DNA of 12,024 bases, from NCBI GenBank assembly GCA_026994095.1, contig JALWRU010000440.1, positions 1 to 12,024 on the forward strand. The letters run 5' to 3'. This document shows positions 7,768 through 12,024 of this stretch, piece by piece. Made by a program: the position numbers and the translations under genes. The notes beneath the pieces were generated by a model that saw only the letters and a program-made list of their open reading frames with translations, was not told the DNA's origin and made no database searches. This DNA comes from Nitrospira sp. (GTDB taxonomy: Bacteria; Nitrospirota; JACRHL01). Numbering within the stretch: position 1 is the stretch's first letter; each line of letters begins with the position of its first letter.

Positions 7768-8631
7768 ATGGAACCGGCCGGACCCTCCTTTATTGATCAC
7801 ATTACCCGCTGGGTGAATGACTCCCATCTGGTATCCCGTACTGGTGCGGGGCTGGCTGCGGTGGGCATCGGGCTGGCCACGGCAGTACCGCCTACTGCCG
7901 GGGTGTGGGGGCTGGCAGCGTTGCTGGCCGTGGCCGGAGCGGCGATCCGCTTCTGGTCGGCGGGGGTGATCTCAAAAAACAGGGAACTGGCGACCACCGG
8001 CCCCTATGCCTATGTGCGCAACCCGCTCTATACCGGCAGCCTGTTGGTGGCGGTGGCGTTTTTGATGTTGAACGGCAACCCCTGGTTTGTGGTGCCCATG
8101 GTGATCGGCGCGGTGGTGCTGTACTACCGCACCGTGGCCTCGGAGGAGGCGGTTCTGCGGGAGATGTTCGGTGAGGCGTTTGAGCATTTTCGCGCCACTG
8201 TCCCTGCCATCATTCCGTGGAAAGGGCGTTGCGATACCGGCGGCAGCGAGGTCACCTACTCCTTTGAGCGCAGCCTGTTCAACAAAGAGTACAACGGCGC
8301 GTTGGCCACACTGGCCATGCTGATCGGCTTTTACCTGTATGCCTTCTGGATCCCGGAAGGGGTCTTCCGCTGGGTGGGGGGGGTGGCGGTGCTGATTGTG
8401 CTGGGAGTCCGTGGCTACCGACGGGTAGGCAACGTGCGCGGTACCCGCGTAGCCAACACCAGCCGGGTCGGTTCCGACCCGACCCAGACCTCGGAGCCGG
8501 ATACCATCGGTGATACCGGGCTGGACACTTATGAAGTGCTGTCGGCCATTGAAACCATCGAAGATACCGGCGAGATCGACGAAGACGAAGTCTCGATCGC
8601 ACCACCCAAGCCGGCGGTTGCTGGCGACTAG
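7768..8631 (+). CDS. ICMT/PEMT-type membrane methyltransferase-like protein with acidic tail
   Basis: An integral membrane protein of 287 aa from the ATG at 7768; an in-frame TTG at 7744 would add eight residues. Hydrophobic segments lie at about 25-45, 47-66, 87-101 and 106-120. The motif ELATTGPYAYVRNPLYTG (73-90), then EEAVLREMFGEAFEHF (126-141) and VPAIIPW (145-151), is the cofactor-binding signature of isoprenylcysteine carboxyl methyltransferase and phospholipid methyltransferase relatives. These use S-adenosylmethionine at the membrane. The substrate cannot be read from sequence, and bacterial members are mostly uncharacterised. After this domain comes a further hydrophobic pair (about 177-196 and 199-214), a basic stretch (RGYRRVGNVRGTRVANTSR), then a tail of about 50 residues rich in Asp, Glu and Thr. 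It follows the lipid A operon on the same strand after 112 bases and may be a separate unit. A role in lipid or envelope modification is inferred from position only. Confidence 0.72.
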   Translation: MEPAGPSFIDHITRWVNDSHLVSRTGAGLAAVGIGLATAVPPTAGVWGLAALLAVAGAAIRFWSAGVISKNRELATTGPYAYVRNPLYTGSLLVAVAFLMLNGNPWFVVPMVIGAVVLYYRTVASEEAVLREMFGEAFEHFRATVPAIIPWKGRCDTGGSEVTYSFERSLFNKEYNGALATLAMLIGFYLYAFWIPEGVFRWVGGVAVLIVLGVRGYRRVGNVRGTRVANTSRVGSDPTQTSEPDTIGDTGLDTYEVLSAIETIEDTGEIDEDEVSIAPPKPAVAGD

Positions 8632-8673
8632 ACCGGCGCAGGGTCAGCCCGCGCCGGTCCTGGTCAGCGCGGG
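8631..8673. terminator. Compound inverted repeat between convergent genes
   Basis: GACCGGCGC (8631-8639) is the exact inverse of GCGCCGGTC (8651-8659). Inside it GGG (8641-8643) pairs with CCC (8648-8650), giving a 12-bp stem with one bulged A and a TCAG loop. A second perfect pair, CCCGCGC (8648-8654) and GCGCGGG (8667-8673), overlaps the first, so both cannot form at once. The element fills the 46-base gap between the methyltransferase-like gene and the convergent protease gene. A terminator role is likely from position, but neither strand has a T-run after the stem. Confidence 0.5.
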
Positions 8674-8677
8674 TCCG

Positions 8678-10168
8678 TTACTCGACCGTCAAGGTCACAT
8701 AGCGGGCAAAGGCACCGTCGATCACCAGCAACAGCACTGTACCCCGTTGCTTGCCTTTTTCCATTGCTTGCCGGAATGCTTCCGGGGTGCTGACTTCGTG
8801 TCGATTGACCTCCCGAATGACCGTACCGGCACGGATGCCCGCTCGTGCGGACACGCTGCCAGGGGTCACCTGAGTCACCACCACCCCGGATTCGATCTGT
8901 AGATCAAACTGACGGGCCAACTCTGGTGTAAGCGCCTGCAGGGTCATGCCAAGCTGATCCATATGTTGATTGCGGGCGCTGGCAAGTTGGCCATCATCGG
9001 GCAGGGTGCCAATACGCACGGTCAGTGTTTTGCTCTTGCCCCGGCGGATAATCTTCATCCGGGAGCGGGTCTCCGGCGCGGTCAGCGACACCCGGTTGCG
9101 GAACGCCCCCACCTTGCGCACCTGTTTGCCGTCAAAGGAGACAATTACGTCGCCCTGTTTAAGGCCCGCTTCATCGGCGGGGGAGCCGGGCGTCACCTGG
9201 GCCACCAACACCCCTTCTTCTTCATCCATATCGAAGGTCTTGGCCAACTCCGGGGTCAGGTCCTGAATGACAATGCCGAGGAACCCCCGAATCACGTGAC
9301 CGCTGGAGAGCAACTGGTCGCGGATGGCCTTGACCATGTTGATGGGGATGGCAAAACCGATTCCCATAGAGCCACCGCTACGGCTGAAGATGGCGGTATT
9401 CATGCCGATTACGCGGCCGTCCAGATCCACCAGCGGGCCGCCGGAGTTGCCCGGATTAATAGCCGCATCGGTCTGGATAAAATCTTCATAGTCGCTGAGG
9501 CCCACACCGCTGCGCCCCTTGGCGCTGACGATCCCGGCGGTGAGGGTGTGAGACAGGCCAAACGGATTGCCCACGGCCAGTACCCACTCACCCACCTCCA
9601 GCGCCTCTGAATCGCCCAGGGGCAATACCGGCAGGTCGGTCGCGTCGATCTTGATAATTGCCACGTCCGAGCCCGGGTCGGTACCGATCGGCTCGGCAGT
9701 GAAGGTTCGCCCGTCCAGCAGTTTGACGGTGATGCGGTCCGCATCGCCCACCACATGGTTGTTGGTGAGGATGTAACCGTCCTCCGAAATGATGAACCCG
9801 GAGCCCTGTCCCTGGCGCTCCTGCGGCGGCTGGTTAGGCCACGGTGACTGTTGTTGCGGCTGGTTGGGCATACCAAAAAAGCGTCGTAGCAGTTCGTCAC
9901 CCAACGGCACATCCTTGCCGCCGGAGCGGCCAAAAACGCGTGGCTTCACCTCCTGGGTCACCTGAATAAAGACCACCGCCGGGGAGACCTGTTTGGCCAC
10001 ACTGGCAAAGGCCCTGCCGGTATTTTTAAGGCTCTCGATACCCGCATCTCTGGCGTAGGCGGTCGGTACCAGCAGTATCAGTGAGCAGAGCAGCAGCAGG
10101 CTGCTGGCGGCCACATGCCACGGGGAATATCGGGTCGAAAGGTGGTCGGCTTTGCAGGTCGGCTTCAC
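8678..10168 (-). CDS. degQ: Periplasmic HtrA/Deg-family serine endoprotease with two PDZ domains (DegP/DegQ/MucD type)
   Basis: A periplasmic protease and chaperone of the Do family that degrades misfolded envelope proteins. The 496-aa product has a signal peptide: hydrophobic core at about 19-36 and probable cleavage after AYA at 39. The trypsin-like domain carries the full triad: His138 in LTNNHVVG, Asp168 in GSDVAIIK and Ser242 in INPGNSGGPLV. Between the N-terminal strand and the protease core is a Gln/Pro-rich LA-loop-like segment (about 98-122). PDZ1 (about 294-388) opens with RGFLGI and contains GSPADEAGLKQGDVI. PDZ2 (about 405-494) contains GSVSARAGIRAGTVI. The GTG start is supported by GGAGGA five bases upstream and by the good signal peptide it produces. 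It is transcribed divergently from the RND adaptor gene and convergently with the methyltransferase-like gene. The symbol is a family label: DegP, DegQ and MucD cannot be separated by eye. Confidence 0.93.
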   Translation of the reverse strand: MKPTCKADHLSTRYSPWHVAASSLLLLCSLILLVPTAYARDAGIESLKNTGRAFASVAKQVSPAVVFIQVTQEVKPRVFGRSGGKDVPLGDELLRRFFGMPNQPQQQSPWPNQPPQERQGQGSGFIISEDGYILTNNHVVGDADRITVKLLDGRTFTAEPIGTDPGSDVAIIKIDATDLPVLPLGDSEALEVGEWVLAVGNPFGLSHTLTAGIVSAKGRSGVGLSDYEDFIQTDAAINPGNSGGPLVDLDGRVIGMNTAIFSRSGGSMGIGFAIPINMVKAIRDQLLSSGHVIRGFLGIVIQDLTPELAKTFDMDEEEGVLVAQVTPGSPADEAGLKQGDVIVSFDGKQVRKVGAFRNRVSLTAPETRSRMKIIRRGKSKTLTVRIGTLPDDGQLASARNQHMDQLGMTLQALTPELARQFDLQIESGVVVTQVTPGSVSARAGIRAGTVIREVNRHEVSTPEAFRQAMEKGKQRGTVLLLVIDGAFARYVTLTVE

Positions 10169-10173
10169 GCGGG

Positions 10174-10179
10174 TCCTCC
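10174..10179 (-). promoter_or_regulatory. Ribosome binding site of the Deg protease
   Basis: The - strand reads GGAGGA here, five bases before the GTG start codon at 10166-10168. This strong Shine-Dalgarno fixes a non-ATG start. Confidence 0.8.
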
Positions 10180-10212
10180 ACTGGTAATTGATCGTGCCGC
10201 TTGGGGGGCACT

Positions 10213-10231
10213 TGAACAGGTCACCTGTTCA
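10213..10231. promoter_or_regulatory. Perfect 19-bp palindrome, candidate operator of the Deg protease promoter
   Basis: TGAACAGGTCACCTGTTCA is a 9+1+9 perfect inverted repeat centred on base 10222. It lies directly downstream of the predicted -10 box of the - strand promoter and so covers the expected transcription start, the classic place for a repressor operator. It sits 45-63 bases upstream of the GTG start. The GAAC and GTTC ends recall, but do not match in spacing, Gram-positive-type LexA boxes. The length and symmetry fit a dimeric helix-turn-helix regulator, such as TetR- or GntR-like. No regulator gene is in the window. Confidence 0.6.
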
Positions 10232-10259
10232 GTTATAAAGCAGGTGTCACCGAGTGCAA
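10232..10259 (-). promoter_or_regulatory. Predicted sigma70-type promoter of the Deg protease
   Basis: On the - strand TTGCAC (10254-10259) and TATAAC (10232-10237) are separated by 16 bases. The -10 box matches five of six consensus bases; the -35 box only the TTG. A T7 tract on the same strand (10271-10277) lies 12 bases upstream of the -35 and could act like an UP element. Inside the spacer, GGTGTCACC (10243-10251) is a short 4+1+4 inverted repeat. Confidence 0.5.
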
Positions 10260-10533
10260 GCCCTTCGGCCAAAAAAACGGATGAGCGATCGTCGGTGTTA
10301 AAGCAGGCAGGGTGACCCGTGCCATCGCTCCAGCCTGTGCCCCGGTGTCCCACCGGGTGAAATTGGGTCGCACGCCGGGGCGATACCTGTTGCCCCCATT
10401 GTACCGCGATTGCGGTGTTTGCCCGCCGGGCTAGACAATATCTCCATCAAGCGGCACCATACCAAGCTGGCATTGTGCCAACAGGTCGCCCGCAAAAAGG
10501 GGTGGCTGTGCCCTTCGGACCAAGAGACTCGCT
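10260..10533. other. Intergenic region upstream of the RND efflux genes, rich in small inverted repeats
   Basis: No convincing gene is present: the short open frames here have no initiation signal and run into neighbouring genes in other frames. Visible small inverted repeats are GGGTGACCC (10310-10318) and CCCGGTG-TCC-CACCGGG (10341-10357). Others are ACCGC-GATT-GCGGT (10403-10416), GCCCG-C-CGGGC (10421-10431) and TGGCA-TTG-TGCCA (10468-10480). A possible + strand promoter is TTGCGG (10410-10415) with GACAAT (10434-10439) at 18 bases, but it is weak and I hold it loosely. The 5' leader of the efflux genes would then be about 90 bases. A short purine run, AAGAGA (10522-10527), is a modest ribosome binding site for the GTG at 10534. 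Confidence 0.4.
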
Positions 10534-11712
10534 GTGCAGACATCGCTCACCCCGCTCCCCCCAATCGTACGCCTGTGGCTGCGGTCCGCGCCTTGGCTGG
10601 TATTGGTTGGGGGCTTGCTGTTGTTTGGCTGTAGCGGCGACAAAGAGGTGGCCGCCATCGAGCAGCCACCCCCCAAGCGCAGCCCGGTGGAGGTGGTGAC
10701 CGCCCGTGCCTCGGCCTTTGTGGAGACTTATCAGGCCTCGGCCCCGGCGCAGGCGGTACGGGTCTACCACCTGACCGCAGAAGTGGCTGGAACGCTGGCC
10801 CATCTGGCGGTGGATGTGGGTGACCATGTGCGCAAAGGGCAGGTGCTGGCACGGCTCGATCTGGAGCCGCTGGAGTTGATGCGGGATACCCGTCAGGCAG
10901 AGGTGGCCCGCACCGAAACCCGTATCACCATTGCCAAACGGGGCCTGGTGCGGCAGCAAAAGTTACACCGGCAGGGGGGCGTCTCTGCAGCCGTACTGGA
11001 TGAAGCAGAGTTGACCCTGGCGCTGGCAGAGGCCGATCTCAAACTGACCCAACTGGCACTAAAAACCGCCCGGCGGGATCTGGCCCACGGGGTGATCTCG
11101 GCCCCGGTAGACGGCGAGGTCACCGGCCGGTTTCCTGAGGTAGGGGCCGTGCTGTCGCCGGGGGCACCGATCTTTCATGTGGCCCGCACCGATCAGATTC
11201 GGCTGGTGGCCGGGCTGGCGGAGCGGGAGGTGGTTTACTTAACACCGGGCGCCAGGGTGAAGGTGTCGTTTGACGCCTTTCCGGGGCAGCCATTTTCAGG
11301 CACCATCCAGCGCATTGGCTCGGTGGATGAACCGGGTCGGGCCAGTTTTCCGGTCGAGGTTCATCTGAACAATCCGGGCGGCAATATTCGTCCCGGCATG
11401 GTGGCCCGTATGCAACTCTCGGGTCAGCGTATCGAGCAGGCGGTACGGGTACCCGCCGTGGCCTTGCGCCGTGATGATGGCGTTGAGGGGGTCTTTATTG
11501 TGACCGACGGAATCGCCCATCAGGTACCGGTGCATGTGGCGGCCCTGCAGGACGACGCAGTGGTCATCGACCGGGGCTTGGAGGATGGCGCGCAGGTGGT
11601 GGTCGTGGGCCACTCCGCCCTGCGAGAGGACACGCCGGTGCAGGTGACTGTGGCAGACGGTGAAGCGGTGGGCAAAGGCCGCGCTGCTCCGGCAGTATAC
11701 GGGCTGCCCTGA
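10534..11712 (+). CDS. RND efflux periplasmic adaptor (membrane fusion) lipoprotein
   Basis: The adaptor links an inner-membrane RND pump to an outer-membrane channel. The 392-aa protein starts at GTG and has a lipoprotein signal: basic/hydrophobic N terminus and lipobox LFGC with Cys33, followed by Ser-Gly and a Pro-rich linker. The order of domains fits the AcrA/MexA/HlyD type. Half of the barrel-sandwich (lipoyl) domain comes first (about 80-110, with GTLAHLAVDVGDHVRKGQVLARLD). A coiled-coil hairpin follows (about 111-185, rich in Ala, Leu, Glu and Arg), then the second lipoyl half (ISAPVDGEVTGRF). Next are the beta-barrel (about 220-297, ending NIRPGMVARMQL) and the membrane-proximal domain (RVPAVALRR to about 373). 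The pump gene begins four bases after the stop. The substrate cannot be told. It is divergent from the Deg protease gene, so shared control is possible. Confidence 0.92.
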   Translation: MQTSLTPLPPIVRLWLRSAPWLVLVGGLLLFGCSGDKEVAAIEQPPPKRSPVEVVTARASAFVETYQASAPAQAVRVYHLTAEVAGTLAHLAVDVGDHVRKGQVLARLDLEPLELMRDTRQAEVARTETRITIAKRGLVRQQKLHRQGGVSAAVLDEAELTLALAEADLKLTQLALKTARRDLAHGVISAPVDGEVTGRFPEVGAVLSPGAPIFHVARTDQIRLVAGLAEREVVYLTPGARVKVSFDAFPGQPFSGTIQRIGSVDEPGRASFPVEVHLNNPGGNIRPGMVARMQLSGQRIEQAVRVPAVALRRDDGVEGVFIVTDGIAHQVPVHVAALQDDAVVIDRGLEDGAQVVVVGHSALREDTPVQVTVADGEAVGKGRAAPAVYGLP

Positions 11713-11716
11713 TCCG

Positions 11717-12024
11717 ATGAAATTGATTCTCTTCTGGGTAAAAAACCCGGTATTCGTCAATCTGCTGATGGTGCTGTCGATCATCAGCGGGGTCTACTTC
11801 TTCTCCACCATGACCCGTGAGGTGTTCCCGGAGATTCCGCTGGATATGGTGGCCATCTCGACCACCTATGCGGGCATTTCACCCCAGCAGGTCGAGCGGG
11901 AGATCACCATCCCCATCGAAGAGGCGGTCCATTCCATCACCGGGGTGGATGTGGTCAACTCGCGCTCGCTGGAGGGCATCTCCAAAATCGAGATCAAGCT
12001 GGAGCCGGAGGTTTCGGCCAGCAA
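11717..12024 (+). CDS. RND efflux transporter inner-membrane subunit (3'-truncated by window)
   Basis: Only the first 102 codons are visible and the frame runs open to the window end. The N terminus MKLILFWVKNPVFVNLLMVL is the first membrane helix of RND pumps. It is followed by GVYFFSTMTREVFPEIPLDMVAIS and the periplasmic porter start: TTYAGISPQQVEREITIPIEEAVHSITGVD, then SRSLEGISKIEIKLEP. This matches the PN1 subdomain of AcrB-like (HAE) transporters, which are normally about 1,000 residues long and export drugs or lipophilic compounds using the proton gradient. The ATG follows the adaptor stop by four bases and has no clear Shine-Dalgarno, so translation is probably coupled to the adaptor. 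Class within the RND family cannot be settled from this fragment; a heavy-metal (CusA-like) pump seems less likely. Confidence 0.9.
   Translation, partial: MKLILFWVKNPVFVNLLMVLSIISGVYFFSTMTREVFPEIPLDMVAISTTYAGISPQQVEREITIPIEEAVHSITGVDVVNSRSLEGISKIEIKLEPEVSAS

Noticed and set aside
8963..9610. Long open frame (215 codons) on the + strand inside the protease gene
   Set aside because: It is antisense to the Deg protease, whose frame has a full catalytic triad, signal peptide and PDZ domains. The His/Gly/Ala-rich translation is typical of a GC-rich shadow frame.
10213..10231. SOS (LexA) box at the palindrome
   Set aside because: The spacing fits neither CTGT-N8-ACAG nor GAAC-N4-GTTC. The element reads GAAC-N9-GTTC, so a LexA assignment is not supported.
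10262..10277. Intrinsic terminator at the short inverted repeat followed by A7
   Set aside because: On the + strand the tail is A, not T. On the - strand the T-run comes before the stem. The orientation is wrong in both cases.
10468..10480. Sigma54 promoter at TGGCATTGTGCCA
   Set aside because: The GG and GC dinucleotides do not have sigma54 spacing (TGGCAC-N5-TTGC); it is better described as a short inverted repeat.
10447..10959. Open frame of 170 codons on the - strand across the efflux leader
   Set aside because: More than half overlaps the adaptor gene in antisense, and it has no domain or ribosome binding site.

Overview
The window reads as high-GC chromosomal DNA of a Gram-negative, lipopolysaccharide-making bacterium. 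I would place it only as Pseudomonadota in the broad sense or a close relative. The seven-gene order lpxD-fabZ-lpxA-lpxB-msbA-waaA-lpxK is more compact than in E. coli, where msbA-lpxK and waaA lie elsewhere. Some deltaproteobacterial-type and deep-branching lineages carry such extended clusters, but the sequence alone does not fix the taxon.

Region 1 (1-7655, + strand) is one tightly packed operon for lipid A and inner core assembly. It holds lpxD (5' end outside the window), fabZ, lpxA, lpxB, msbA, waaA and lpxK. Junctions are overlapping or nearly so: lpxA/lpxB share 10 bp, lpxB/msbA 11 bp, msbA/waaA 1 bp (TGATG) and waaA/lpxK 4 bp (ATGA). FabZ makes unsaturated acyl-ACP from the same 3-hydroxyacyl-ACP pool that LpxA and LpxD draw on. 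LpxA and LpxD add acyl chains, LpxB makes the disaccharide, LpxK phosphorylates it, WaaA adds Kdo and MsbA flips the product. The UDP-diacylglucosamine hydrolase (LpxH/LpxI/LpxG), LpxC and the late acyltransferases are not in the window.

Region 2 (7656-8631) is a short gap with a small hairpin, then a multi-spanning ICMT/PEMT-type membrane methyltransferase-like protein. It has an extra C-terminal membrane pair and an acidic tail; its substrate is unknown.

Region 3 (8632-10168) has a strong compound inverted repeat in a short convergent gap. It is followed on the - strand by a periplasmic HtrA/Deg serine protease with two PDZ domains.

Region 4 (10169-10533) is a 365-bp divergent intergenic region. 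It holds a credible sigma70-type promoter for the protease with a perfect 19-bp palindrome just downstream of its -10 box, plus several smaller inverted repeats.

Region 5 (10534-12024, + strand) is an RND efflux module: a periplasmic adaptor lipoprotein followed four bases later by the start of an inner-membrane RND pump, cut by the window end.

The theme throughout is the cell envelope. I see no mobile element, CRISPR array, tRNA or rRNA, and no convincing new multi-gene system. The most unusual items are the operator-like palindrome at the protease promoter and the extended methyltransferase-like membrane protein.
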